Source of the DNA: Halobiforma lacisalsi AJ5
GTDB taxonomy: Archaea > Halobacteriota > Halobacteria > Halobacteriales > Natrialbaceae
DNA: 64,000 nt
Reading direction: 5' to 3'
Assembly: GCF_000226975.2 (NCBI RefSeq)
Contig: NZ_CP019285.1
Coordinates: forward strand, 1,922,001-1,986,000
The notes below the pieces were generated by a model that had not been told where the DNA came from, made no database searches, and saw only the letters and a list, made by a program, of their open reading frames with translations. Shown here one piece after another: positions 34,998 through 43,062 of the stretch. Position numbers and translations under genes: made by a program. Numbering within the stretch: position 1 is the stretch's first letter; the number at the start of each line of letters is the position of its first letter.

Positions 34998-36278
34998 TTA
35001 CCGGATCACGTCGACGCCGTTTTGCTGTTCGATCTCCTCGCGACCACCGTCGCTCTGGGCACCGAAGCCGGTCTTCGAACTCGAGCGGGATCGGGATCGG
35101 GATCCGGATCCGGATCCGGATCGGGAGCCGGAACGCGAACTCGAGCCTCCGGAACCGCCGGTCGCACCGACCTCCTCGACGTTGTTGCTCGCGTCGAAGT
35201 CGGCCTCGTCGAGCCCTTCGATGCTCGCACGCGACTTATCGGCCTGCTTCTGGGTCGTGGGACCCAGGACCTGTGCCGACTGGACGCCGGTCATGATCGC
35301 CATCACGCGGACCTTACCCTTGTAGTCCTCCTGGATACGCGCGCCCCAGATGACGTTCGCCGAGGCCTCGAGGCGCTCGGTGATGTTGTCGGCGATACCC
35401 TCGGCCTCCTTCAGCGTGAGGTCGGGGCCGCCCGTGATGTGGACCAGCCCGCCGGACGCGCCGCGGTAGTCGACGTCCAGCAGCGGGTGGTTCATCGCGT
35501 CCTTGACGACCTCGTCGGTCTTGTTCTTGTCCTGGGTCTCGCCGACCAGCATGACGGCGACGCCGCCCTGGTTCATGATCGTGGACATGTCGGCGTAGTC
35601 CAGGTTGATCAGGGACGGCTGGGTGATCGTCTCCGAGATGCCCTTGACGGTCTCGGCGATGATCTGGTCCATCACCGAGAACGCCTTCCCGATCGGCAGG
35701 TTCGGGACGTAGTCGAGCAGCCGGTTGTTGTCCAGTACGATGATCGAGTCGGCCTGTTCGCGAAGCTTCTCCAGGCCCTCCTCTGCCTTTACGGTGCGGG
35801 CACGCTCGACGTTGAACGGCGTCGAGACCATCCCCACGACGATCGCTCCCTGTTCCTTGGCGATCTCCGACACGACGGGAGCGGCACCCGTCCCGGTACC
35901 GCCACCCATGCCGGCAGTGACGAACACGAGGTCCGCATCCCCCAGCACTTCCTTGATCGTTCCCTGGGCCATCTCGGTGGCGCGCTCGCCCATCGACGGG
36001 TCGCCCCCGGCGCCGAGCCCGTTGGTCAGGGATTTGCCGACGAGGATCTTCGTGTCGGCCTCGATCATCTTCAGGTGCTGTTTGTCCGTGTTGATCGCGA
36101 CCGTGTCCGCACCGTCGACGCCGATGTTGTACAGCCGGTTGATGGTGTTGTTGCCCGCACCGCCGCAGCCGACGATGACGATGCGCGGATCGCCGAACTC
36201 GTCGTCGTCGAGATCGACGTCCATCTCGCGGGCCTCCTGCTCGGCGTTGTCGAGGGCGTCCTGAACGATATCCTGCAT
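34998..36278 (-). CDS. ftsZ2: cell division protein FtsZ2
   Basis: Tubulin-like GTPase of the haloarchaeal division ring, 426 residues. GTP-binding [13 protein letters not shown] is near 37-50, tubulin signature GGGTGTGAA at 125-133, and the T7 synergy loop [10 protein letters not shown] is near 225. The conserved N-terminus [13 protein letters not shown] and tail ENGxDVIR-type (QQNGVDVIR) identify the FtsZ2 paralogue, which is needed for constriction. The linker before the tail is a Ser-Arg/Ser-Gly repeat encoded by GGATCC/GGATCG units. It is in an operon, with the cdrS stop only 2 nt before its ATG. Confidence 0.97.
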   Translation of the reverse strand: MQDIVQDALDNAEQEAREMDVDLDDDEFGDPRIVIVGCGGAGNNTINRLYNIGVDGADTVAINTDKQHLKMIEADTKILVGKSLTNGLGAGGDPSMGERATEMAQGTIKEVLGDADLVFVTAGMGGGTGTGAAPVVSEIAKEQGAIVVGMVSTPFNVERARTVKAEEGLEKLREQADSIIVLDNNRLLDYVPNLPIGKAFSVMDQIIAETVKGISETITQPSLINLDYADMSTIMNQGGVAVMLVGETQDKNKTDEVVKDAMNHPLLDVDYRGASGGLVHITGGPDLTLKEAEGIADNITERLEASANVIWGARIQEDYKGKVRVMAIMTGVQSAQVLGPTTQKQADKSRASIEGLDEADFDASNNVEEVGATGGSGGSSSRSGSRSGSGSGSRSRSRSSSKTGFGAQSDGGREEIEQQNGVDVIR

Positions 36279-36280
36279 CG

Positions 36281-36460
36281 TTACACCTTCGCCCAGTTGC
36301 GTTTGCGGGCTTGATCGGTCTGCCCGTCGTACTCCTCGTTAATCATTTCGCGCACGGCCGACCGGATCGCCTCGCTCCGGTTCGGGAACTCTCCCGAGTC
36401 GACCAGTTGCTCGACCTCTTCGATCTGCTGTTTCGGAATTCGCAGTGTCACACGCTCCAT
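36281..36460 (-). CDS. cdrS: ribbon-helix-helix regulator CdrS
   Basis: A 59-residue RHH DNA-binding protein, [19 protein letters not shown].... Strand TLRIP, helix 1 [14 protein letters not shown] and helix 2 [18 protein letters not shown] form the fold, followed by a short basic tail ending RKRNWAKV. In Halobacterium and Haloferax this gene is cdrS, a regulator of division genes including the downstream ftsZ2, and position and sequence match. Its stop is 2 nt before the ftsZ2 start. Five GTCTTAC/GTAAGAC sites lie between this gene and cdrL and are candidate operators. Confidence 0.93.
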   Translation of the reverse strand: MERVTLRIPKQQIEEVEQLVDSGEFPNRSEAIRSAVREMINEEYDGQTDQARKRNWAKV

Positions 36461-36479
36461 GGTTGTATTCCCCGTTGAG

Positions 36480-36650
36480 GTAAGACGGCGGCGCGACCCT
36501 GTCTGACGCGCGTGTCTTACACCGGAAACGCCCGCGAGCGGGCGAATTTCTCCGTTTCGTGTCCGCTGTAAGACGACCGTCTTACGCGAATAAAGCGATA
36601 ACTGCCCAACGTAATAAAAGTTCCGGCGATCCGAACGGTCAGTGTCTTAC
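36480..36650. promoter_or_regulatory. cluster of five GTCTTAC/GTAAGAC sites between cdrL and cdrS
   Basis: In the 208-bp gap between the cdrL stop and cdrS start, the 7-mer GTAAGAC or its complement GTCTTAC occurs five times: 36480-36486, 36514-36520, 36568-36574, 36579-36585 and 36644-36650. Two of them form a perfect inverted repeat, GTAAGAC-GACC-GTCTTAC (36568-36585). A sixth copy lies at 37763-37769, downstream of the tRNA. Spaced half-sites are what ribbon-helix-helix dimers bind, so CdrS and/or CdrL autoregulation is the natural reading (inference). Confidence 0.6.
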
Positions 36651-36668
36651 GACTGTTCGGATGTATGA

Positions 36669-37391
36669 CTAGCCGGACTCGAGGACGTCCGCGGACGGCG
36701 TCCGACGGCCGCAGCTCGGGCAGAACGCCCAGTCCGATCGGAGTTCGTCGCCACAGTCGCAGAACAGCCGCCGGGAAGCCTTCTCCCCGCAATTGGGACA
36801 GTAAACGTGGTCGTCGTCGACGGATTCCCCACACTGTCCACAGGTCGTGCCGGCGTCGTCCCGGCTGCGGTCCGGATCGCGGCCGGGCGCCCGCGTTCGC
36901 CCGTCCGTTTCCCGGCTCGGCTCCGAATTCGGTTCTGCGACCCGATCGCCGTCTCCCTCCGACGAACCGGACGCCGTCCGAACCCCATCCCCCTCGAGCG
37001 AGATGGTGATGTTGACGTCGCGAGCGTCCGACTCCGGCGCTGGAGCCCTCGAGCGGTGCGGCGTGGCGTGTCCTCCGCCCCAACCGCTGGGATGGAAGCC
37101 GAACCGCGGGCCCCGACCGCGTGGAGCCGGCTCGCGGTCCCGTTCCCCGGACGGTGTAAGACGCTCGAACCGCTCGGCCAGTACCTCGTCTACGCGCTCG
37201 CGCACGAGGTCGTCGATCGCCGCGCCGTCGCGTTCCGCGTTCTCCGAGCTGTCTGGGGTGTCCGAAGCGGCCGAGTCGCTCGAGTCGAGATACGACCGGA
37301 GCGCCTCCCGCATCGCTTCGCTCTTGGAGAGTTCGAGGTCCTCGAGCTCGTCGACGAGCTCGTCCTCGGCGCGGAACGTGATCTTACTCAT
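36669..37391 (-). CDS. cdrL: RHH plus zinc-ribbon regulator CdrL
   Basis: A 240-residue protein with an N-terminal ribbon-helix-helix domain (MSKITFRAEDELVDELEDLELSKSEAMREALRSYL, ~1-36) and a long acidic, Gly/Ser/Pro-rich linker of ~145 residues with a dimer-like helix DLVRERVDEVLAERFERL near 66. Two C-terminal zinc ribbons follow (CGQCGESV...YCPNCG and FCDCGDELRS...FCPSCGRR). Position directly before cdrS-ftsZ2 and architecture match CdrL of Halobacterium/Haloferax, linked to division control. The start is fixed by the RHH strand. The linker is longer and more repetitive than the fold needs. Confidence 0.85.
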   Translation of the reverse strand: MSKITFRAEDELVDELEDLELSKSEAMREALRSYLDSSDSAASDTPDSSENAERDGAAIDDLVRERVDEVLAERFERLTPSGERDREPAPRGRGPRFGFHPSGWGGGHATPHRSRAPAPESDARDVNITISLEGDGVRTASGSSEGDGDRVAEPNSEPSRETDGRTRAPGRDPDRSRDDAGTTCGQCGESVDDDHVYCPNCGEKASRRLFCDCGDELRSDWAFCPSCGRRTPSADVLESG

Positions 37392-37517
37392 TCCCGTATG
37401 GTACCGTGTTGACACTCCCCCTATATCAATCATGCTGCTAGTCGGCCGGATGGCGGGCAGGCGGCCGATTCGAATGATAACCCTTATATTGTCCTCGGCG
37501 GTTACGTGTGAGTGCGA

Positions 37518-37591
37518 CCGCCCTTAGCTCAGACTGGTAGAGCAGTCGACTGTAGATCGACTTGCCCCCCGTTCAAATCGGGGAGGGCGGA
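37518..37591 (+). tRNA. tRNA-Tyr (GTA anticodon)
   Basis: A 74-nt tRNA with acceptor arm CCGCCCT/AGGGCGG, D arm GCTC...GAGC, anticodon arm GTCGA-CTGTAGA-TCGAC with anticodon GTA, T arm CCCCG-TTCAAAT-CGGGG, and discriminator A. CCA is not encoded, as usual in haloarchaea. The C1-G72 pair suits archaeal tRNA-Tyr recognition. Its 3' 23 bp are duplicated at 37682-37704. Confidence 0.96.
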
Positions 37592-37608
37592 TTTTCTCCG
37601 AAAATCCG
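37588..37608 (+). terminator. hairpin immediately after tRNA-Tyr (possible terminator/processing element)
   Basis: CGGATTTT (37588-37595), loop CTCCG, AAAATCCG (37601-37608) form a perfect 8-bp stem whose first three bases are the tRNA 3' end. Formation would compete with the acceptor stem. It may act as a 3' processing or termination element; function is inferred. Confidence 0.4.
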
Positions 37609-37681
37609 ACCGACACGATTTGAGCTTGTGAGTCGCAGCCCCGGAACGGCGCTTTGCGCCGCATGCCCGGAACGTCTCACT

Positions 37682-37704
37682 CCGTTCAAATCGGGGAGGG
37701 CGGA
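37682..37704 (+). repeat. duplicated tRNA-Tyr 3' end (att scar)
   Basis: CCGTTCAAATCGGGGAGGGC plus GGA, an exact 23-bp copy of the tRNA-Tyr 3' end (37569-37591), recurs 113 bp downstream. It spans the T loop, T-arm 3' strand and acceptor 3' strand, the usual core of tyrosine-integrase attachment sites at tRNA genes. The 90 bp between the copies contains a CGGCGC-TTT-GCGCCG hairpin (37647-37661) flanked by CCCGGAACG direct repeats (37640-37648, 37666-37674) and no gene. This looks like the remnant of an excised or decayed integrative element. Confidence 0.8.
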
Positions 37705-37871
37705 CTCGTTTTCCAACCGTTTCGTACCGAACAGTCGCTTGGCGACAGTGCTCGAGCACGACGTCTTACACGTTTCCGACGAAACTGCGTGTCCGGTTTC
37801 TCCCCGACCGGGGCGATATAATATATGCACCTCGAGAGCGGGGGGAGTCGGTCCCTTTCTCGAGAAGCCGA

Positions 37872-38237
37872 TTACCACGTCCCGACGACGTACGGCCCGT
37901 CGACCACCTCGAATCGATCGACGTCGAAGGTGCAGCAGCTGTCGGTCCCGCGAGCACTGGTGAGGCGTTCTCGAACGCGACTCCCGAATCCTTCCTCTTT
38001 CTCCTCCCCAAGCGGTTCGTCGAGGTGGAGCGTCAGCCGACAGTCGACGGCGACCGCCAACCCTTCGTCGCCGGCGTCGACCTCGCCGAGTTCGAGCACG
38101 TCGGCGAAGCGGACGACGTCGATCGACTCGAGCGCGTCCGCCGCGCCGACGGCCAGTTCGTCGCCGCGGTCGACGGGGACGTCGACGCACAGTGTTCCGT
38201 CGACGTGGAGTTCGGTAACGGTGTCGCGGCCGGACAT
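37872..38237 (-). CDS. hypothetical acidic protein
   Basis: A 121-residue protein with strong halophile composition, MSGRDTVTELHVDGTLCVDVPVDRGDEL.... It has alternating hydrophobic/Asp strands suggesting a beta-sandwich, a helix LGEEKEEGFGSRVRERLTSA and a double Cys TDSCCTFDVDRF near 105 followed by VVDGPYVVGTW. I do not recognise the family, though the pattern (small domain, terminal CC) recurs in haloarchaeal uncharacterised proteins. Codon usage is coding-like. It stands alone between the att scar and the TenA pair. Confidence 0.68.
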   Translation of the reverse strand: MSGRDTVTELHVDGTLCVDVPVDRGDELAVGAADALESIDVVRFADVLELGEVDAGDEGLAVAVDCRLTLHLDEPLGEEKEEGFGSRVRERLTSARGTDSCCTFDVDRFEVVDGPYVVGTW

Positions 38238-38333
38238 GGACGACCGTACGCACACGAGGGTCTCGAGTCGAGGTGGCGGGGATCGGAGTCGAATGGCGAC
38301 TTCCCTCGAGTCGCCGATCGGATCTCGGAGGCG

Positions 38334-39134
38334 TTATCCGCTCGACGATGCGTCCGCGTTTTCCGCGGTACCGTGTTCGTACGCTTCGTCGAAGAACGCG
38401 ACCTCAAGGGCGACGGTTCGCCGGAACAGTCGCTCGACGCGACGCTGTCGACGCGGCGAGAGGGCGGGACCGACAGCGTCGAGTTCGCCCCGGAGCCAGT
38501 CGACGAACTCCCGGAACCCCGCGACGGCGTGGAGGTCGATCCACTCGGCGTAGTAGAACGGCAGATCGGCTCCCGCGCTCGGCGGCTCACTTTCGGGGTC
38601 GCCGTCGGTCGTGGCGACGGTCGTCGCCCACTCCTCGTAGATCCACTCGGCGGGGACGAGCACCGCGAGCGTCTCCGCGTAGCCGCCCTCGTGGGCCGCA
38701 CGGCCGAGCAGGTCGACGAAGGCGGCCGTCGTCTCGGTGCGTTCTGGATCGGTCCACTCCGAGTCGGGAACCTCGAGCGCGTCGAACGACCGCCGGAAGT
38801 AGTCGTCCTCGTCGTCGGTGATCGTGTCGAGGAACTCGATCAGCGGCCGTTTCGATCCCATATCGGGGGCTTGCCCGACGGCGTGGCCGAACGTCCCGAC
38901 GAGTTCGTCGACGAACGCGTAGTCCTGGACGAGGTAGGCAGCGTAGGCGTCCTCGGAGAGGGTCCCCGCGCCGAGTTCGTCGGTGAACGGATGCTCGACG
39001 GCGGCGGACCAGGTCGGTTCCGCACGGTCGCGCAGCCAGTCGGTGAACCGCGGATCGTCGGTATCGGCGTCGGTGGCGTACGCCTCGTACGCGTCGGGGA
39101 CGTCCCTCTCTTCGTCCGTTTCGTCCGTCGTCAC
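38334..39134 (-). CDS. TenA_E-type thiaminase-II family protein (GTG start)
   Basis: A 266-residue TenA/PQQC-fold protein of the Cys-less TenA_E class. QDYAFVDELVG carries Asp71 (equivalent to Asp44 of TenA), but the position of catalytic Cys135 is occupied in VLVPAEWIYEEWA by Ala162-Glu163, and the whole protein lacks Cys. The C-terminal EVAFFDEAYEH supplies the other Glu. TenA_E proteins are linked to thiamin-pyrimidine salvage with a Glu in place of Cys (family knowledge). An N-terminal acidic tail (~28 residues) is extra. GTG overlaps the stop of the TenA_C gene (GTGA), so the pair is coupled. Confidence 0.87.
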   Translation of the reverse strand: MTTDETDEERDVPDAYEAYATDADTDDPRFTDWLRDRAEPTWSAAVEHPFTDELGAGTLSEDAYAAYLVQDYAFVDELVGTFGHAVGQAPDMGSKRPLIEFLDTITDDEDDYFRRSFDALEVPDSEWTDPERTETTAAFVDLLGRAAHEGGYAETLAVLVPAEWIYEEWATTVATTDGDPESEPPSAGADLPFYYAEWIDLHAVAGFREFVDWLRGELDAVGPALSPRRQRRVERLFRRTVALEVAFFDEAYEHGTAENADASSSG

Positions 39135-39796
39135 AGGTCCCACCCCTCGAGCGTGTACGCCATCTCCCAGAATCGGTACTCGAGTTTGGCGCTCGTGAGG
39201 AACGCCTCCCGCATCGCGTCGTGCTCGCCGGGGAACCGCGCTCCACAGTCGTCGACGAACTCGCGACACCACGCCGTCGCCTCACGGAACTCCTCGCTCG
39301 TGTACATCTCGATGAAGGGGGCGTACGGGTTTTCCTCGAGGTCGTCGGCGAGATCGGTCATGTGTTCGGCGACGTCGAGATACCCCTGCATACACGGATA
39401 GAGCGCGCCGGCGATCTCCGCGAGCGATCCCTCGTGGGCCGTCCGCACGAGGAAGTTCGTGTAGGCGACGCAGGTCGGAGCTTTCTCGACTGCCTCGAGT
39501 TCCTCGCGGCTGATCCCGTAGTCGGCGGCGAACTCGCGGTGCAGATCCATCTCGTGATCCAGCACCTCGTGGGCGACGCCCAGCAGGTGGGTCATCGTCT
39601 CCTCGTCGCGGGCTTTCGTCCCCGCAATCGAGAACAGCCGCGCGTAGTCGAGCAAGTACCGGTAGTCCTGTTTCACCCAGTGTTCGAACGCCGCCTCGTC
39701 GAGGGTGCCGGCGGCGAGTTCTCGGACGAACGGGTGATCCTTCTGTGCCTTCCAGACGTGTTCGCCCTCTTCGAGGAGGCGGTCACTAAACGCCAT
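39131..39796 (-). CDS. tenA: thiaminase II / TenA_C
   Basis: A 221-residue aminopyrimidine aminohydrolase of thiamin salvage. The catalytic set matches Bacillus TenA numbering: Asp44 in VKQDYRYLLDY, Cys135 in ALYPCMQGYL, and Glu206 in LEYRFWEMAY. It is the standard Cys-dependent class, in contrast to its coupled partner downstream. The start MAFSDRLLEEGEHVW is about 28 nt downstream of TATTATA (39824-39830), so it is leaderless. The pair TenA_C-TenA_E in one overlapping operon suggests complementary substrates in pyrimidine salvage. No TPP riboswitch is visible upstream. Confidence 0.93.
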   Translation of the reverse strand: MAFSDRLLEEGEHVWKAQKDHPFVRELAAGTLDEAAFEHWVKQDYRYLLDYARLFSIAGTKARDEETMTHLLGVAHEVLDHEMDLHREFAADYGISREELEAVEKAPTCVAYTNFLVRTAHEGSLAEIAGALYPCMQGYLDVAEHMTDLADDLEENPYAPFIEMYTSEEFREATAWCREFVDDCGARFPGEHDAMREAFLTSAKLEYRFWEMAYTLEGWDL

Positions 39797-39823
39797 CTGT
39801 ACTCGCACGGACGGCCCGCTCCG

Positions 39824-39853
39824 TATTATAACTGGATGGTATAAGCTTATTTT
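39824..39853. promoter_or_regulatory. divergent promoter between tenA pair and ZIP transporter
   Basis: TATTATA (39824-39830) is 28 nt from the tenA start and fits a leaderless promoter on the minus strand. A perfect palindrome ATAAGCTTAT (39841-39850) overlaps TTATTTTAG (39848-39856), the likely TATA for the ZIP gene 60 nt downstream. The two promoters are back to back. Confidence 0.5.
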
Positions 39854-39914
39854 AGGAGCGAGCTGGTGGGGCGTCGAAAGTGGCGCTTTTGTTCGCTCGC
39901 GATAACAGTTCACC

Positions 39915-40733
39915 GTGTCGACTTCCGAGATCGCAGTCGTCGTCGGCGTCGCGCTGCTTGCAGGGTGTGCCACGGGAATCGGCGCGATCCCCACGCTGTA
40001 CGCGGACCGCGTGAGTCACCGCGTCTACGACAGCGCGGTCGGCTTCGCCGCCGGGATCATGATCGGCGCGGCGGTCTTCGCCCTGATCGTCCCTGGCCTC
40101 GAGTACGGGTCGCCGATAGAGATCGTCGTCGGACTCGCGCTGGGAACGCTTTTCCTGCTCGTCGTCAACGCGTGGCTTCCGCACCTGCATCTCGACGATC
40201 CCGACGAGCCGAACCAGCCGCTCGAGGGGACGGGGCTGCTCCGGACCGACGGCGTGAACGGGCAACGGCTCGCGGTGGAGGACGACATGCGTCGTGCACT
40301 GCTCGTGGGGAGCGCGGTCACGATCCACAACGTCCCCGAGGGGCTGGCCGTCGGCATCGCCTTCGGGAGCGGTGAGGCCGGACTGGGGTTCGCCATCGCG
40401 ACCGCGATCGCGGTCCAGAACGTCCCCGACGGGTTCGCGATGGCCGTTCCGGCCTCCCGTGCGGGCATCTCCGACGCGAAGACGCTCCTCTATACGACCC
40501 TCTCGGGCGGCGTCCCGGAACCGATCGCTGCCGCCGTCGGATTCTCGCTGGTCGCGGTCGTCACCGGGCTCTTCCCCGTCGCGGCCGGGTTCGCCGCGGG
40601 CGCGATGATCGCCGTCGTCTTCCGCGAGTTGATCCCCTCGAGCCACGGGCACGGCTACGCCGACACGGCGACGGCGACGTTCGTCGCCGGCTTCGCGGTC
40701 ATGCTCGTGGTGGATACGGTGCTCGCGGTCTGA
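39915..40733 (+). CDS. ZIP family divalent metal transporter (GTG start)
   Basis: A 272-residue, eight-span transporter that imports divalent metals such as zinc. Metal-binding ZIP motifs are SAVTIHNVPEGLAVG in span 4 and IAVQNVPDGFAMAV in span 5. FRELIPSSHGHG in span 6/7 adds His ligands, and a His-containing loop PHLHLDDPDE is present. The start is GTG in CACCGTGTCGACTTC, predicted from the hydrophobic first span SEIAVVVGVALLAGC. A later ATG would remove that span. Specificity cannot be told. Confidence 0.93.
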   Translation: MSTSEIAVVVGVALLAGCATGIGAIPTLYADRVSHRVYDSAVGFAAGIMIGAAVFALIVPGLEYGSPIEIVVGLALGTLFLLVVNAWLPHLHLDDPDEPNQPLEGTGLLRTDGVNGQRLAVEDDMRRALLVGSAVTIHNVPEGLAVGIAFGSGEAGLGFAIATAIAVQNVPDGFAMAVPASRAGISDAKTLLYTTLSGGVPEPIAAAVGFSLVAVVTGLFPVAAGFAAGAMIAVVFRELIPSSHGHGYADTATATFVAGFAVMLVVDTVLAV

Positions 40734-40811
40734 GTGTTCGGTGGCGGACGAACGGCTCGCAGCCGGGGCCGTCACGGTGGCTTTTTCCCGGAGATCGGGC
40801 AACGCTCGAGC

Positions 40812-41582
40812 ATGACCGTCGTCACTGACCTCCGGGACCGCGAGCCGATCGTCGGCACCTGGCTCACGCTGGCTGCTCCCGCCGTCGCCGAGGCCAGCGC
40901 CCGCCTCGAGTTCGACGTCGCCGTGATCGACCGCGAACACACCGCGCTCTCGCTCGAGACGGTGACCGAGATGGCCCGCGCGATAGACGCCGCCGGAACC
41001 GACACCGAGGCGTTCGTCCGGGTCTCCGAGAACGATCCGACCGAAATCAAGCGCGTCCTCGACGCGGGAGTCGCCGGCGTCATGGCACCGATGATCGACA
41101 CCCCCGAGCAAGCCCGTGAACTCGTCGCCGCGACGCGCTACCCGCCCGAGGGCGTCCGCGGCGTCGGCATCGCCCGGGGGACGGGCTACGGCGACGCGGT
41201 TTCCGAGGCCGTCGCGGACGCGAACGACGAAATCGTCACCATCGCCCAGATCGAGACCCGCGACGGCCTCACAAACGTCGAGGAGATCGCGGCGGTCGAC
41301 GGCCTCGACGCGCTGTTCGTCGGTCCCGCGGATCTGTCGGCCGCGCTCGGGAACTTCGGGGAGTTCGAGGACGAGGCGTTCCAGGAGGCCGTCGACCGCG
41401 TCCTCGAGGCCGGCCACGCGGTCGACAAACCCGTGGCGACGATCGCCCTCGAGCCCGCAGACGTGGGGCGGTGGCTCGAGCAGGGGTTCGACGCCGTGGT
41501 GGCCGGCGTCGACGTCGACTACGTGCTCTCCGGCGGTCGAGACGCGAAGAACGCGTTCGAGGAAGCGGTCGAAACGCGGTAG
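40812..41582 (+). CDS. HpcH/HpaI aldolase / citrate-lyase-like protein
   Basis: A 256-residue class II aldolase of the HpcH/HpaI family, acting on 2-oxo-acid/pyruvate substrates. It has WLTLAAPAVAEASARLEFDVAVIDREHTALS (family opening), AGVAGVMAPMIDTPEQA, RGVGIARGTGYGD, the Glu in IAQIETRDGLTN and FVGPADLSAALGN (metal-binding Asp). No operon partner helps with the substrate. Its stop is directly followed by the convergent subtilase stop (no gap). Confidence 0.9.
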   Translation: MTVVTDLRDREPIVGTWLTLAAPAVAEASARLEFDVAVIDREHTALSLETVTEMARAIDAAGTDTEAFVRVSENDPTEIKRVLDAGVAGVMAPMIDTPEQARELVAATRYPPEGVRGVGIARGTGYGDAVSEAVADANDEIVTIAQIETRDGLTNVEEIAAVDGLDALFVGPADLSAALGNFGEFEDEAFQEAVDRVLEAGHAVDKPVATIALEPADVGRWLEQGFDAVVAGVDVDYVLSGGRDAKNAFEEAVETR

Positions 41583-42875
41583 CTACTCGAGGTTTTCGAC
41601 CGTGTATTCCGCGTTGATGCGACCAGCACCGAGTTCCGCGTCGCTCTGGCCGTCGGCGTACTCCGCACCGGCTTTGATCGCGGTTTCGACCTGTTGGGCG
41701 GTCGTTTCGGGCTCGAGTTCGCGCACGAGGGCGGCCAGCCCGGCGACCTGCGGTGCGGCCATCGACGTGCCGGCGAAGTAGGCGTACTGGGTCCCGTACA
41801 CGTCCTCGGGAACCGACGAGAGCACGAGGTTCGTCGGGTACGGCCACTCGGTGTCGTCGGACAGGGTCTTCTCGAGCGTCTCATACCCGCCGCCGGGTGC
41901 GCCGACGTCGACTTGTCCAGTGCCGTAGTTCGAGTAGAAGACCAGTTCGTCGTTCGGTCCGGTCGCGCTGATGCTCATCGTCCCCGGAACCCCGTTGGGC
42001 GTCGAGAAGTGACCGCCCTGGAGGTCGTACGCGTCGTTACCGGCGCTGGCGGTGACGACTGTCCCCTGGGCGACGGCGTTCTGGTAGACCGGCGTCAGCA
42101 CGCCGCGGTAGCCGCCCGCGTTGTACTGGGGCGGGAGCGGCGGCGTCCCGAGGCTCAGGTTCGCGACGTCCGCACCCATCTCGGCCGCGTAGGTGACCGC
42201 GTTCAGGATGTCTTCAGTCGTCGTCGTCAGCACCGGGTCCTCGTCCGGGTCCTCGGGCTCGACGTAGTAGAACACCTGCAAGGAGACGAGTTCGGCGTCC
42301 GGTGCCGTGCCGACGATGCCGTTCTCACCCGTCCCGGCTGCGATGCCGGCGACGTGAGTCCCGTGGCCGTAGGGATCACCGTCGTACCCCTCGATCTCCC
42401 CGAACTTGAATTTCTTACTCTTCTCCGTGTCGAGGTTCTCGAGGTCCGGATGCTCGGCGACCCCCGTGTCGATGATCGCGATGGTCCGATCCTCTCCCGT
42501 CGCGTGCTTGTGTGCAGGCAGGACGTCCGTGACCTGCTTGTCCCACTGGAGCTCGTAGAACTCCGGCCCATCCGCATCGACTTCGGATTCGACGAGTTCG
42601 GGTTCCTCGAGTTCGATCCTGGCGTTCGGAACCGCGTGTGTGACGCCGTCGATCTCCTCGAGGTCGGCGGCGTCTGTCGCCCCGAGTACCGAGTAGAGTC
42701 GTCCGTCGACGATTTCGGTTTTGATTTCGTACCCCGATCCCTCCAGTCGGCTCCGAACGTCGCTCTCGCTTGCGACGAGGTGCAACCCGTCGTCCGTCGC
42801 CGAAACCGTACTGATCGCCCCCAGTGCTAGCGTTCCCGCAGCGGCCTGTCGGATGAACGTTCTTCGTTCCATCAT
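41583..42875 (-). CDS. subtilisin-like serine protease (halolysin family)
   Basis: A 430-residue secreted protease with a Tat-type signal MMERRTFIRQAAAGTLALGAIS. The inhibitor I9-like propeptide (~32-105) precedes the S8 catalytic domain with the triad Asp136 (IIDTGV), His171 (GHGTHVAG) and Ser371 (GTSMAAP), plus oxyanion Asn280 (SAGND). There is no C-terminal extension, unlike classic halolysins, and calcium-site residues are hard to judge. Met1 or Met2 may start the gene. It is exported folded and active at high salt (family knowledge). Confidence 0.94.
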   Translation of the reverse strand: MMERRTFIRQAAAGTLALGAISTVSATDDGLHLVASESDVRSRLEGSGYEIKTEIVDGRLYSVLGATDAADLEEIDGVTHAVPNARIELEEPELVESEVDADGPEFYELQWDKQVTDVLPAHKHATGEDRTIAIIDTGVAEHPDLENLDTEKSKKFKFGEIEGYDGDPYGHGTHVAGIAAGTGENGIVGTAPDAELVSLQVFYYVEPEDPDEDPVLTTTTEDILNAVTYAAEMGADVANLSLGTPPLPPQYNAGGYRGVLTPVYQNAVAQGTVVTASAGNDAYDLQGGHFSTPNGVPGTMSISATGPNDELVFYSNYGTGQVDVGAPGGGYETLEKTLSDDTEWPYPTNLVLSSVPEDVYGTQYAYFAGTSMAAPQVAGLAALVRELEPETTAQQVETAIKAGAEYADGQSDAELGAGRINAEYTVENLE

Positions 42876-43062
42876 ATGTGACGTACCGCGTGATGGTATA
42901 CCATCACGCAATACTGATAACCCAACAATCCATTATTTAATTATTTTGGAACAGTCTCGCGAGTCTAACGGTAGCGGCTCGAGTAAAGAAATCGCCCGAC
43001 TGGACGCTGGCGGTGCTCGGCGATCGAATCGGTAGAAAAGTACGCCCGGATCGGGGACTGCC

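Noticed and set aside
37682-37704. second tRNA gene downstream of tRNA-Tyr
   Set aside because: Only the last 23 nt are present; no D or anticodon arm upstream.
39797-39914. TPP riboswitch upstream of tenA
   Set aside because: The gap is short and has only TATA elements and ATAAGCTTAT; no conserved THI-box-like sequence.
39852-41417. 521-codon minus frame opposite ZIP and aldolase genes
   Set aside because: Antisense shadow, Arg/Asp-rich, no recognisable features.
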